Source of the DNA: Pedococcus sp. 5OH_020
GTDB lineage: Bacteria > Actinomycetota > Actinomycetes > Actinomycetales > Dermatophilaceae
Direction: 5' to 3'
DNA length: 64,000 nt
NCBI RefSeq assembly: GCF_027812955.1
Contig: NZ_JAPYZV010000005.1
Span: forward strand, 186,001-250,000
The notes under the pieces were generated by a model. That model did not search any database and was not told the origin of the DNA. It saw nothing but the letters and a program-made list of their open reading frames with translations. Position 1 is the stretch's first letter. The number at the start of each line of letters is the position of its first letter. A program made the translations under genes and the position numbers. This document shows positions 28,251 to 37,120 of this stretch, in pieces.

Positions 28251-30167
28251 ATGACCGACCTCACCACGGCGCTGCGCACGGTCCTTGACGGGCGATGGGC
28301 GTCCGTCAAGGACGAGGCTCGTGCCGAGCTGGACGTGGCCCGCTTCGGTCCACCGGACCGCGAGCTGGGGACCGAGGCGTACCGCGCCCGCGTGGCCGAG
28401 CAGGTCCACCTCCTTGCGCGCACGGGCCACCCGGCACGCGGGTTCTCGATCGAGGTCGGCGGCAGCGGTGACCTCGGCGGCTCGGTGACCGCATTCGAGA
28501 TGCTGGGCCACGCCGACCTGTCCCTGATGGTGAAGGCCGGCGTCCACTGGGGGCTCTTCGGTGGGGCGGTGGCCAACCTGGGGACCGCCCGGCACCACGC
28601 GACCTACCTGCCAGGCATCATCGACGCCTCCCTGCCCGGCTGCTTCGCCATGACGGAGACCGGACACGGCTCCGACGTGCAGGCGCTCGGCACCACGGCC
28701 ACGTACGACCCCCAGACGGACGAGATCGTGGTGCACACCCCCGACCTCCGCTCGCGCAAGGACTACATCGGTGGGGCAGCCCGTGACGGGCGGATGGCGG
28801 CGGTCTTCGCACAGCTCGTCTCGGGCGGGCGGTTCCACGGGGTGCACTGCGTCCTGGTGCCCATCAGGGACGAGGCGGGCAACGCCATGCCGGGCGTCAC
28901 GATCGGCGACTGCGGCGCCAAGGCGGGGCTGCCCGGGGTCGACAACGGCCGGCTCAGCTTCCACCAGGTCCGCGTGCCGCGCGCCAACCTCCTGAACCGG
29001 TACGGCGACCTGGACGGGCAGGGCAGGTACTCCTCCCCCATCGACAACCCGACACGCCGGTTCTTCACCATGCTCGGCACGCTCGTCCGGGGCAGGATCA
29101 GCGTGGCGGGCGGCGCGGGCGCCGCGACGCGCACCGCGCTGACCCTCGCCGTGACGTATGCGGGCCACCGCCGCCAGTTCGCGCCGCCCGGAGCGGCACA
29201 GGAGGTGCTCCTGCTCGACTACCGGACGCACCAGCGAAGGCTGCTGCCTGCGGTGGCGACGACGTACGCGCTGCAGCTGGCGCAGAACGAGCTGGTCGGC
29301 CTCATGCACGACGTGCAGAGCTCCGGCGAGGCTGCGGACGAGCACGGGCAACGGGAGCTGGAGGCGCGGGCAGCGGGCGTGAAGGCGGTGGCGACGGGGC
29401 ACGCGACCGCGACCATCCAGGCGTGTCGCGAGGCCTGCGGTGGCGCCGGGTACCTGGCTGTCAACCGGCTTCCCGCCCTCAAAGCCGACAGCGACGTCTT
29501 CACCACGTTCGAGGGCGACAACACCGTCCTGCTGCAGCTCGTGGCCAAGGGCCTGCTGACCGACTACCGGACCACCTTCGGCGACCTCGACACCCTCGGC
29601 ACGGTCAGGTTCGGAGCCCGCCAGCTCGCGGGCGCCGTGATCGAGCGGACCGCGGCACGCGGTCTGGTGCAGCGGCTGGTCGCCACCGCGCCCGGGCGGG
29701 ACAGCGAGAAGGGCCCCGGCGACAGAGGCTGGCAACTCGCCCTGTTCGAGGACCGCGAGAGGCATCTCCTGGAGACGCTCGCACTTCGGCTACGCAAGGC
29801 CGGCAGGTCGGAGCCGGACGCCTTCGCCGTGTTCAACGACGCGCAGGACCATGTGGTCACGCTCGCGCGGGCGCACGTGGAGCGCCTCGTCCTGGAGGCG
29901 TTCGTCGCGGCGATCGCATCCTGTGAGGACCAGGCGGCTGCCTCGCTGCTCGGCTCCGTGTGCGACCTCTACGCCCTCAGCACCATCGAGTCGGCCAAGG
30001 GCTGGTACCTCGAGCACGGCCGGATCACCCCTGCCCGAAGCAAGCAGGTCACCGCCGCCGTCAACGACCTCTGCGCTGCGCTGCGCCCACACGCGCAGGA
30101 CCTCGTGGACGCGTTCGGCATCCCGCGCGCCTGGTTGGGCACCGAGCTCCTGGAGGAGCCGGCCTGA
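28251..30167 (+). CDS. Acyl-CoA oxidase/dehydrogenase family flavoprotein
   Basis: 638 residues, the size of acyl-CoA oxidases rather than of the ~400-residue dehydrogenases. Seen: CFAMTETGHGSDVQALGTTATYD (FAD/substrate loop), VHCVLVPIRDEAGN, YAGHRRQFAPPG, ACGGAGYLAVNRL, and FTTFEGDNTVLLQLVAKGLL, where the FEGDN glutamate is the likely catalytic base of ACOX enzymes. A C-terminal all-helical domain (about 470-638) completes the fold. It should make trans-2-enoyl-CoA from acyl-CoA. It follows the TetR gene by 25 bp and may share its promoter, completing a beta-oxidation set with the divergent operon. Confidence 0.88.
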   Translation: MTDLTTALRTVLDGRWASVKDEARAELDVARFGPPDRELGTEAYRARVAEQVHLLARTGHPARGFSIEVGGSGDLGGSVTAFEMLGHADLSLMVKAGVHWGLFGGAVANLGTARHHATYLPGIIDASLPGCFAMTETGHGSDVQALGTTATYDPQTDEIVVHTPDLRSRKDYIGGAARDGRMAAVFAQLVSGGRFHGVHCVLVPIRDEAGNAMPGVTIGDCGAKAGLPGVDNGRLSFHQVRVPRANLLNRYGDLDGQGRYSSPIDNPTRRFFTMLGTLVRGRISVAGGAGAATRTALTLAVTYAGHRRQFAPPGAAQEVLLLDYRTHQRRLLPAVATTYALQLAQNELVGLMHDVQSSGEAADEHGQRELEARAAGVKAVATGHATATIQACREACGGAGYLAVNRLPALKADSDVFTTFEGDNTVLLQLVAKGLLTDYRTTFGDLDTLGTVRFGARQLAGAVIERTAARGLVQRLVATAPGRDSEKGPGDRGWQLALFEDRERHLLETLALRLRKAGRSEPDAFAVFNDAQDHVVTLARAHVERLVLEAFVAAIASCEDQAAASLLGSVCDLYALSTIESAKGWYLEHGRITPARSKQVTAAVNDLCAALRPHAQDLVDAFGIPRAWLGTELLEEPA

Positions 30168-30186
30168 GAAGGGCTGCCGCCCCCGC

Positions 30187-31497
30187 TCAGGCGTCCCACC
30201 ATGGGCGCAGCGGAAGCCCCGCCGCTCCCTTCTCGCCCGGCTTCACGGCCAGGACCTGGTGCAGCTGGATGATGTTGCGCTCGAAGCCGAGCCGCGAGCC
30301 GGCCATGTACAGCCCCCAGACCCGGGCGGTGGCCTCCCCCACCTCCGCCACACAGGCGTCCCAGTTCTCCTGGAGGTTCGCGCACCAGCCGGCGAGCGTC
30401 AGAGCGTAGTGCTCCCGCAGGTTCTCCTCGTGGCGCACCTCGAGCCCGATGTCCTGCATCGCGCTGATGATCGTGCCCGAGCCGGTCAGCTCGCCGTCGG
30501 GGAACACGTACCGGTCGATGAACGTGCCTGTGGACGTGCGCCGGTTGTCCGGACGCGTGATGCAGTGGTTGAGCAGTAGGCCGCCGGGACGCAGCCGGTC
30601 GGCGATGAAGCGGAAGTACGAAGGGTAGCTCCGGACGCCGATGTGCTCCGTGAGGCCGATGGACGACACCGCGTCGAAGCCACGCTCGGGGACGTCGCGG
30701 TAGTCGCTGTGCCGCACCTCCGCAAGCCCGCTGAGCCCTTCGCGCTCGATCGCGTCCTGCGCCCAGGAAGCCTGCTCGCGCGACAGGGTCGCTCCGATGA
30801 CGTGGACCCCGCGCCGGGCGGCATAGCGGACCATGCCTCCCCAGCCGCAGCCGATGTCCAGCAGCCGGTCCCCCGCCTTGAGCCGTAGCTTGTCGAAGAC
30901 GAGCCGGTACTTGTTCTCCTGGGCCACCTCCAGGGAGGCCGTCTCGTCCGGGTAGCACGCACAGGTGTAGGTCATCGACGGCCCCAGCACCCGCTCGTAG
31001 AAGGCGTTCGACACGTCATAGTGGTGGTGGATCGCCTCGGCGTCGCGAGTCTTGGTGTGCCGCAGCCCCTCTGCGACGCGACGCCACCGCGGGAGCGCCT
31101 CCTCGGGCGGCGGCGGCGGGGGCTTCAGGAGCTCGACGCCCAGCGTCCGGGCAATGGCCGCAGCGGTTCTCGGCGCCGGCAGCTGGAAGTGGACCTGTCC
31201 CATGGCGTTGAGCAGAGGGTACGGGTCGGCCGGGTGGACGCCCACGACCTCGAGGTCGCCCGCGACGTAGGCGCGCGCCATGCCGAGGTCGCCAGGTGCC
31301 GTGGCCAGGTAGCTGGCACCTCGGGGCGTCCTCAGGTGCAGCCCGTACGGTGCGTCCTCGGGACCTGTGGAGGAGCCGTCGTACGCGCTGAAACGCAGCG
31401 GCACGGCACCGGCGGTCACCGCGTCGAGGACCTGGGCCATGGTGAGCCTGGGGGCCGCGGAGTCCGAGTCGGCCCGGTTGGCCTTGAGGATCGTCAT
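30187..31497 (-). CDS. tmsB: SAM-dependent fatty acid methyltransferase (TmsB/UfaA1-like, cyclopropane synthase family)
   Basis: 436 residues. SAM site LLDIGCGWGGMVRYAARRGVHVIGATLSREQ (about 205-235), preceded by IHHHYDVSNAFYERVLGPSMTYTCACY and followed by ERGFDAVSSIGLTEHIG, all typical of the cyclopropane-fatty-acid synthase family. In mycobacteria and other actinobacteria, a methyltransferase of this type paired with an FAD oxidoreductase makes 10-methyl-branched fatty acids (tuberculostearic acid type). The same pair occurs here with a 4-base overlap, so I infer transfer of a methylene group to C10 of an oleoyl phospholipid chain. A plain cyclopropane synthase is the alternative. Confidence 0.82.
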   Translation of the reverse strand: MTILKANRADSDSAAPRLTMAQVLDAVTAGAVPLRFSAYDGSSTGPEDAPYGLHLRTPRGASYLATAPGDLGMARAYVAGDLEVVGVHPADPYPLLNAMGQVHFQLPAPRTAAAIARTLGVELLKPPPPPPEEALPRWRRVAEGLRHTKTRDAEAIHHHYDVSNAFYERVLGPSMTYTCACYPDETASLEVAQENKYRLVFDKLRLKAGDRLLDIGCGWGGMVRYAARRGVHVIGATLSREQASWAQDAIEREGLSGLAEVRHSDYRDVPERGFDAVSSIGLTEHIGVRSYPSYFRFIADRLRPGGLLLNHCITRPDNRRTSTGTFIDRYVFPDGELTGSGTIISAMQDIGLEVRHEENLREHYALTLAGWCANLQENWDACVAEVGEATARVWGLYMAGSRLGFERNIIQLHQVLAVKPGEKGAAGLPLRPWWDA

Positions 31498-32912
31498 TTG
31501 CGTCGCACCGCCTTGGAGTAGAGATCGAGCAGTCGTGAGTCGGGGTCGTACCGTCGTCTGAGCGCCGCGTACGTCACGCCGCCGTAGTGCTCCCAGAACT
31601 GGGCCTCGTCGTAGAAGGCGTCGGAGTAGAGGGACTTGTGGCCCTCGAGCCGGGTCACCTCGGCCTCGATGAGCTTGTTGGCTGCGGCAGGGTCACCCCC
31701 GGGGTCACGGGGCACGCTGGACCAGAACCCCACGTTGACATAGGTCTGCGCCGGCCGCAGGGGGTACAGAGGCCAGTGCTCGCGGCTGCGAACCGGGCAC
31801 AGCCACAGGGGCTCGATGGGGATCTCGCGCAGGAACCAGTGCAGGAACTCGGCGGTCCGGCCGATGGGCACCTCCACGTCCTGGACCACCCGTTCCCGCG
31901 GCGGCCGGCCCTGTCGGGCCTCCAGGCGGTCCGCGATGCCGAAGCGGTGGTCGAGGCCGATCAGCTTCCAGTAGAACGAGCTCCGACGGTAGCGGCGCGG
32001 CCAGAGCCGGCGCACCCACGGCTTCTGAGCGCCGAAGGCGCGGCTGCACCAGAACCAGTCGGGGTCCCAGCGCCACAGGTAGTCGTGGGTCGTGAGCCGG
32101 TCGGTCTTCGGCTGGGGAGAGTCGTGCTGGATCGACCGGTAGTAGATGCCCATCCCGGTGTAGTCGCTGACCGGCCCGGCCTGCTCCGACTTCGTGCCGA
32201 GGGTGAGGTAGCCCTCGGTGGCGGAGAAGGCGACCCCGTCGAGGTAGTCGACGGCGATGCCCTCATACCGGCCGGAGTCGACGACCTGGTCCATCGTCTC
32301 GACGAGGGCCTCCAGGTCGTGGAACCGCAGGTGGCGCAGCTCGACCGTCGGCGCGGCCGCTTCCAGCGCGATCCGCAGCCTGGTCGCATAGCCTAGGCTG
32401 CCGTAGGAGTTGGGGAACCCGTGGAAGAGGTCGGCATGCTCTCCGTCGGGGCGCGCGGTGACGATTTCGCCAGTGCCCAGCAGGATGTCCATCTCCAGCA
32501 CCGACTCGTGGGGCAGGCCCGCGCGGAACGAGGTGGACTCGATCCCCAGGCCGGTGACCGCGCCGCCGAGGGTGATGGTCTTGAGCTGGGGGACGACCAG
32601 CGGCACCAGCCCGTGCGGCAGCGTCGCGTCGACGAGGTCCTCGTACGTGCACATGCCCTGGACGTCCGCGGTCCGCGTGGCGGCGTCCACCGCGATGACC
32701 CCGCCGAGGCCACCCACGTCCAGCCCGGGCACCCCTGTGGCTGCGCGAGCACGGAAGAGGTTGGAGGTCTTCTTCGCCAGGCGGACGGTCGCGTCGGGCG
32801 GGATCGCGCGGTAGCTCTGCACCAGGCGTGCCACAGCCTGCTGGTGGGCGAGGACGCGACCACGGGGCACTGCCAGCGAGGGGTCCTGCGCAGACTCGAC
32901 GAACTCAGGCAC
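31494..32912 (-). CDS. tmsA: FAD-linked oxidoreductase (TmsA-like, 10-methylene reductase)
   Basis: 472 residues. PCMH-type FAD-binding domain (about 50-190, with GLDVGGLGGVIAVDAATRTADVQGMCTYEDLVDATLPHGLVP, LGGAVTGLGIESTSFRAG). The C-terminal half resembles DHCR24-like reductases. In the tms/bfa pathway this partner reduces the 10-methylene intermediate to the 10-methyl chain; the role here is inferred from pairing with the methyltransferase. The GTG follows TAGGGT by six bases, so the message is probably leaderless and begins here. Confidence 0.83.
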   Translation of the reverse strand: MPEFVESAQDPSLAVPRGRVLAHQQAVARLVQSYRAIPPDATVRLAKKTSNLFRARAATGVPGLDVGGLGGVIAVDAATRTADVQGMCTYEDLVDATLPHGLVPLVVPQLKTITLGGAVTGLGIESTSFRAGLPHESVLEMDILLGTGEIVTARPDGEHADLFHGFPNSYGSLGYATRLRIALEAAAPTVELRHLRFHDLEALVETMDQVVDSGRYEGIAVDYLDGVAFSATEGYLTLGTKSEQAGPVSDYTGMGIYYRSIQHDSPQPKTDRLTTHDYLWRWDPDWFWCSRAFGAQKPWVRRLWPRRYRRSSFYWKLIGLDHRFGIADRLEARQGRPPRERVVQDVEVPIGRTAEFLHWFLREIPIEPLWLCPVRSREHWPLYPLRPAQTYVNVGFWSSVPRDPGGDPAAANKLIEAEVTRLEGHKSLYSDAFYDEAQFWEHYGGVTYAALRRRYDPDSRLLDLYSKAVRRK

Positions 32913-32944
32913 GGCCAGACCCTATTCTGCGGCTCTCGTCGGCG

Positions 32945-33295
32945 TCACGCGGGCTCCCGACTGAACGTCACCAGGTCTCCGACTCTCACGGTGCCGGGAC
33001 GCCGGACCGCTGCGTACACCCCCGGGCAGCTGCTCGGCGCACCTGTCACGTCGAGCTCCACCTCGCCGACGGCCAGGACACCGCCGATGGACTCGGCCAG
33101 CACGGCGGACGGCAGCGAGACGACGAGGTTGGCGCGGGTGTCCGCTCGCACGTCCTCGCCGGCGACCACCTGGACGGGGGCCTTCTTCCTCCGGTCGCCG
33201 ACCAGGCCGTCGAGCTCCAGCAAGGCCTCCCGAAGGTCCCTTCCAGGCTCTCCGTGCACGGGGAAGACGTGGATCTCCTGCACCTCGGACGGCAC
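32945..33295 (-). CDS. Small MOSC-like beta-barrel protein
   Basis: 116 residues. The C-terminal part, SCPGVYAAVRRPGTVRVGDLV, resembles the end of MOSC domains (molybdenum cofactor sulfurase C-terminal), and RKKAPVQVVAGEDV the start. It lacks the full length and I cannot place the usual conserved cysteine with confidence. Function unknown. It starts with GTG two bases after the DUF6295-like gene stop, so it is the third gene of the dienelactone hydrolase operon. Confidence 0.6.
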   Translation of the reverse strand: MPSEVQEIHVFPVHGEPGRDLREALLELDGLVGDRRKKAPVQVVAGEDVRADTRANLVVSLPSAVLAESIGGVLAVGEVELDVTGAPSSCPGVYAAVRRPGTVRVGDLVTFSREPA

Positions 33296-33297
33296 GG

Positions 33298-33558
33298 TCA
33301 GACCCCTTCAGGAGCAGCGGCGAGGGCCACTTCGATGGCGTTCACCAGTCTGGTCGCGGACTCGCGCGTCAGCTCGACGGCGAGCCGCGCACCGGGGCCC
33401 CGGGACGGGTCGGCCAGGTCGATGTTCAGCGTGTGCTCTGCCATCGCGTGGACGGGATGGTCGTAATACACGGTGGCGTCGGTGACATGGAACCACTGGC
33501 CGCCTGGGCCCTTGGCGCTCCCCTCCACCGTCTGCCTGACCGTTGCGTACGTGCACAT
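33298..33558 (-). CDS. DUF6295-like small protein
   Basis: 86 residues: MCTYATVRQTVEGSAKGPGG, then FHVTDATVYYDHPVHAMAEHTLNIDL. I recall this MCTY...VTDATVYFDHP...AEHTLNIDF pattern as a small actinobacterial family (DUF6295) of unknown function. Start and stop are one and two bases from its neighbours, so it is clearly part of the operon with the hydrolase and MOSC-like gene. The conserved Cys/His/Asp residues could bind a metal, but this is a guess. Confidence 0.72.
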   Translation of the reverse strand: MCTYATVRQTVEGSAKGPGGQWFHVTDATVYYDHPVHAMAEHTLNIDLADPSRGPGARLAVELTRESATRLVNAIEVALAAAPEGV

Positions 33559-33559
33559 G

Positions 33560-34312
33560 TCAGCCTCCTCGGGGTGCGAGATGGGTGGCGAAGAACCGGT
33601 CGACCCGCTGCCAGCCGTTGTTGGCGGCCGCCACACGGTAGGACGGCCGGTCCACGGCGAAGAAGGCGTGCCCCGCGTCGTCGTAGGTGTGCAGCTCATG
33701 GGGCTTGCCGTGCTGGTCCAGCAGCTGCTCGAGCTCGCGCACGTGAACCGGGCTGGGGGCCTTGTCCTGCGCACCGAACAGGCCGAGCAGCGGGGCGCGC
33801 AGGTTCGCCAGCTCCGCGACCAGGTTCGTCACGTCCAGCGGGAAGTCTGCCGGCGGCTCCCCGGTGACGAACGCTCCGTAGCAGTCGACGGCTGCGTCGA
33901 GGTCGAGCCGGCAGGCAGCCAGCACCGCCTGACGACCACCGGAGCAGTAGCCGATGACTCCGACCGTGCCGTTGCTGGTCGGCAGGGCGCGCAGGTGCGC
34001 CGCCACAGCGCCCACGTCGCCGACCAGGCGGTCGTCCGGCACCCCGCCCCGAGCACGCACGGTCGCGGCCGCGTCCGCCGGATCGGCGCCGGGGGCCTCT
34101 CGGGAGTAGAGGTTCGGGCACCCGGCGTCGTAGCCGAGCTCGGCGAACCGTCGCACGATCTCTTTGGTGGCCCGGTCGTAACCGGGCAGATGGTGGATGA
34201 CGACGACGCCGCCGCGAGGCTCCTCGTCCTGCGGACGGGCCACGTAGACCTCGATCTCGTCACCTTCGTGGCCGTCGATCCGCACCGTCGTCGCACAGAG
34301 GGAGTCGCTCAC
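33560..34312 (-). CDS. Dienelactone hydrolase family protein
   Basis: 250 residues, alpha/beta hydrolase. Catalytic Cys in VIGYCSGGRQAVLAA (about 127), His in TYDDAGHAFFAVD, and Asp in LFGAQD, the DLH triad; VVVIHHLPGYD gives the oxyanion strand. Members hydrolyse dienelactones or other ester/lactone substrates, and the substrate cannot be fixed. The GTG start follows TAGCAT by six bases (leaderless pattern). Heads a three-gene operon. Confidence 0.88.
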   Translation of the reverse strand: MSDSLCATTVRIDGHEGDEIEVYVARPQDEEPRGGVVVIHHLPGYDRATKEIVRRFAELGYDAGCPNLYSREAPGADPADAAATVRARGGVPDDRLVGDVGAVAAHLRALPTSNGTVGVIGYCSGGRQAVLAACRLDLDAAVDCYGAFVTGEPPADFPLDVTNLVAELANLRAPLLGLFGAQDKAPSPVHVRELEQLLDQHGKPHELHTYDDAGHAFFAVDRPSYRVAAANNGWQRVDRFFATHLAPRGG

Positions 34313-34461
34313 GCCTGGATGCTATGCCGTCACGGCGCGGTCCGTCTTCAGGGCCGGTGACATCCCAGGTCCAACACGGGCGGCACACCCGGAGTGCCGG
34401 GACGCACACCGACCACCCGCTAAGGGTCCGCGGGGCCCCGGGGCGGCGTAGCGTGGAGCGA

Positions 34462-35445
34462 GTGCCGTCCAGGGCTACCGCCTCGACGCTCCATCCTCAC
34501 GCAGTGAGCTTCTACGACCGTGACGACGACCTTGTCGCGGACTTGGCTGCCTTCGCCGACGAGGGACTGGGAGCAGGTGACCGCGTCATCGTCCTAGCCA
34601 CGCCGGAGCACCGCTCCGACATCGAGCGGACCCTCCTCGCCCACGCCGCAGACGCCCTCGATGACAGACGCTACATCTGCCTGGACGCGGCCCAGACCCT
34701 TGCGACCTTCATGGCGGGCGACCAGCCGGACCGGGATCGCTTCGACGCCAGCGTCGGTGCCCTCATCGACGAGGCGGGGACCGGCGGCCGCCGGGTACGG
34801 GTGTTCGGCGAGATGGTGGCCGTGCTGTGGGGCTCCGGCAACGTGAGCGGCGCCATCGCCGTGGAGTCCCTGTGGAACGACCTGCGTGCGGGACGGGACT
34901 TCTCGCTGCTGTGCGCCTACCCGACGGCCGTGCTCGAGGAGGGCGGCCTCGGTGAGCTGGACCAGGTGTGCGGCCTTCACTCGGACGTGCACGCTCCATA
35001 CCTCGGCCCGGTGGGAGGCGACGACTCCGTGCGCTCCGCCGGACCGGTTGCCCCGCAGCAGTCCCGCGTCTTCGTGCCGGCGCCGGAGGTCGTGCTGGCC
35101 GTCCGGCGTTTCGTCGGCCGCGTCCTGGCCGACTGGCACCTGGACGAGCTGGCAGGCGACGTGTGCCTTGTGGCGTCGGAGGTCGCGACGAACGCCGTGG
35201 TGCACGCGCGGTCGCCGTTCCGGCTGTTCGTCCATCACACGGACGACATGGTGCTCCTGGCCGTGAAGGACAGCCGGCCTGGAGAGGCGGCCGAGAAGGC
35301 CGACTCCGAGGTCGGCCTCAGTGGTCGCGGCCTTCGCATCGTCGCCGCCCTGGCGCATCGGTGGGGCTGCACGCCCCTGCCGGAGGGAAAGGTCATCTGG
35401 GCCGAGTTCCCCTTCTCCCCGCCCGCGAGGAGCGCCGAGGACTGA
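34462..35445 (+). CDS. MEDS-domain sensor fused to HATPase (anti-sigma-like)
   Basis: 327 residues from a GTG at 34462. Residues about 8-165 are a MEDS (DcmR-type sensory) domain: HAVSFYDRDDDLVADLAAFADEGLGAGDRVIVLATP and RVRVFGEMVAVLWGSGN. After a linker comes an RsbW-type GHKL ATPase (about 210-320) with VCLVASEVATNAVVHARSPF (N box) and GLSGRGLRIVAALAHRWG (G2 region). The combination suggests a sensory anti-sigma or anti-anti-sigma switch; the partner is unknown. TAGCGT seven bases upstream fits a leaderless start. Confidence 0.83.
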   Translation: MPSRATASTLHPHAVSFYDRDDDLVADLAAFADEGLGAGDRVIVLATPEHRSDIERTLLAHAADALDDRRYICLDAAQTLATFMAGDQPDRDRFDASVGALIDEAGTGGRRVRVFGEMVAVLWGSGNVSGAIAVESLWNDLRAGRDFSLLCAYPTAVLEEGGLGELDQVCGLHSDVHAPYLGPVGGDDSVRSAGPVAPQQSRVFVPAPEVVLAVRRFVGRVLADWHLDELAGDVCLVASEVATNAVVHARSPFRLFVHHTDDMVLLAVKDSRPGEAAEKADSEVGLSGRGLRIVAALAHRWGCTPLPEGKVIWAEFPFSPPARSAED

Positions 35446-35481
35446 CGCGACGTGCCGGTGCGAGCGGCGCTCGCGTGAGGC

Positions 35482-35787
35482 CTACCGTGCCCGCTCGCCG
35501 CGGGCCTCCTCCTCCCGCGGGCCGCCGCCCATGTCCCCCCGCTCCCCCAGCTGCCCCACAGGCCCCAGCTGCCCGACATCGCACGGGTCGCTCGCATCGC
35601 ACGGATGGCACGGGTCGCCCGGCCGGCACGGGTCGGTCGCGGCATGGACGGACACGGTGAGGCGATGCGGACCCGCACTGCTACTGAAGACGGCTGTGCT
35701 CACCCGCCGTCCACAGACAGGGCACTGGTCCTGAAGCCGTTGCCCCCGTGTCAGCACAGGACCACCCTGCACAGGCGCAGCGCCCAT
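35482..35787 (-). CDS. Possible small zinc-ribbon-like protein
   Basis: 101 codons opening with ATG, containing QDQCPVCGRRVSTAVFSSSAGPHRLTVSVHAATDPCRPGDPCHPC: one CPVCG knuckle and several later Cys/His. No family recognised. The ribosome site is weak and the C-terminal third is low-complexity, so it may be non-coding. Kept because nothing else explains this gap and the Cys knuckle is compact. Confidence 0.35.
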   Translation of the reverse strand: MGAAPVQGGPVLTRGQRLQDQCPVCGRRVSTAVFSSSAGPHRLTVSVHAATDPCRPGDPCHPCDASDPCDVGQLGPVGQLGERGDMGGGPREEEARGERAR

Positions 35788-35831
35788 GGTCGATGACTCA
35801 TCGGAGCCCCCTATGAGGTGGCCCGGCCGGA

Positions 35832-35958
35832 CCCCGTGCCGGGACCCCGGACCCCGTGCCGGAAACCCCGTGCCGGAAACCCCGTGCCGGAACCCCCGTG
35901 CCGAAACCCCGTGCCGGAACCCCCGTGCCGAAACCCCGTGCCGGAACCCCCGTGCCGG
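35832..35958. repeat. Tandem minisatellite, nine copies of CCCCGTGCCG core
   Basis: The decamer CCCCGTGCCG occurs at 35832, 35852, 35866, 35880, 35894, 35907, 35921, 35934 and 35948, with periods of mostly 13-14 bases. The linkers are GGAAA or GGAAC. The mixed 13/14 period means no coding frame is kept, so it is not a protein repeat. It sits between the possible small gene and the 3' end of the GAF-ANTAR gene. Confidence 0.9.
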
Positions 35959-35968
35959 ACGCGTGGCC

Positions 35969-36694
35969 CTACAGCTCCGGGTCGTCCTGCTCCCTGGGCC
36001 GGTCGGCCGGCAGCCCGTTGCGGTCGTTGGCGTTGGCGACCAGCTCTGCGGCGAGGTCTCGCACCTTCGTGTTCGAGGTCTGCGAGACCCGAGTCAGGTA
36101 CTGGAAGGCGCGCTGCTCGTCGAGCTCGTACCGCTCCATGACGATGCCGATCGCCGTACCGATCACCTTCCGCGTGGCCAGCGCCGCGTACAGGTCCTCG
36201 ACCTTCCTCGCGACCCCCATGGCGGCAGCGGCATGCGCGCTGAACAGCTCCATGAGGCGGGCCGTCTCCTCGGTGAAGGCCCCGACCCTCGTGGCGTAGA
36301 GGTTGAGGCCACCGAGGGTCTGGCCGTCGAGATGCAGCGGCACCCCGAGCTGGGACCGCAGACCAAGGTCGACGGCCTTGGGGATGAACCGCGGCCAGCG
36401 GTCCTCCTGCCGGGCGTCGACGATGCGAGTCGGGTTCTGGCTGGACAGGGCCTCCAGACAGGGCCCCTCACCCAGGTCGTACTGGAGCTCGTCGAGCCGC
36501 CGAACGAAGGGGTCGGTCGCCACCACCGTCTCGACGCTGCCGTCGCCGTGGGGCACCGAGATGCCCACGTGGTCCGCGCCGGGAAGGGAGCCGCGGGTCG
36601 CCTCCACGATGGTGCTCAGGGTCGTGGCAAGGTCCTCTGACGCCATGACGTGGCGTATCGCTTCCGCGAACGAGCGGACGAGGCTGGACTGCAT
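35969..36694 (-). CDS. GAF-ANTAR RNA-binding antiterminator-type regulator
   Basis: 241 residues. GAF sensor (about 20-160: LPGADHVGISVPHGDGSVETVVATD, DLGEGPCLEAL, SQLGVPLHLDGQTLGGLNLYA) followed by an ANTAR domain (about 163-220: LYAALATRKVIGTAIGIVMERYELDEQRAFQYLTRVSQTSNTKVRDLAAELV). ANTAR proteins bind paired RNA hairpins and suppress termination. Two more GAF-ANTAR genes occur at 58.1-59.5 kb. Signal and target RNA are unknown. Confidence 0.88.
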   Translation of the reverse strand: MQSSLVRSFAEAIRHVMASEDLATTLSTIVEATRGSLPGADHVGISVPHGDGSVETVVATDPFVRRLDELQYDLGEGPCLEALSSQNPTRIVDARQEDRWPRFIPKAVDLGLRSQLGVPLHLDGQTLGGLNLYATRVGAFTEETARLMELFSAHAAAAMGVARKVEDLYAALATRKVIGTAIGIVMERYELDEQRAFQYLTRVSQTSNTKVRDLAAELVANANDRNGLPADRPREQDDPEL

Positions 36695-36881
36695 CGGGTC
36701 TCCGGAAAGGCATCGGCAGCGGACCAGGGGCTCGCACTACCGACACGACCTCTGTTCTCAAAGGTGAGAGGCCGCGGTTTGACCTCCGCCAACCCTACCG
36801 GTCGCTGCCTTGGGCACTGACGCAGGTGGTTGCTCCCGTATGCGTGTCGCCGCGTAGCGCTGGCCCAGCGTGGTCACCGCG

Positions 36882-37046
36882 TCAGTCGGGCGGCTCAGGG
36901 GCCTCGTCGCCGACACCGGACCACTCCGGGGTCTCGTCCCCAGCCGGGGGCGCCTGGTCGTCCTGGACGGCGTCCACGTCCACGATGTCGTCCTCCATGG
37001 CGTCCACTTGCTGGCGAGCCGTGGCGGGCTCCTGGGGTTCCGTCAT
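36882..37046 (-). CDS. Small acidic protein (54 residues)
   Basis: Short ORF on the reverse strand: an ATG at 37046 opens MTEPQEPATARQQVDAMEDD and ends DEAPEPPD, with about a third Asp/Glu and no hydrophobic stretch. Third positions are G/C-rich, as in neighbouring genes. AGGCAGGA lies a few bases upstream. A GCGT-N16-GGGTAT sequence 75-100 bp upstream resembles a sigma-B/F promoter. No family recognised; small acidic disordered proteins of this type are often stress-induced. Confidence 0.6.
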   Translation of the reverse strand: MTEPQEPATARQQVDAMEDDIVDVDAVQDDQAPPAGDETPEWSGVGDEAPEPPD

Positions 37047-37120
37047 ACCGGGGTCCTGCCTCTCGTCACGGCGGCACCGTGGCGAACCACCACCCGATGC
37101 CGTGCGGTCGTGCCCTCCTC

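Noticed and set aside
35832-35958. CRISPR array
   Set aside because: The repeats have no unique spacers and a 13/14 period, so this is a minisatellite.
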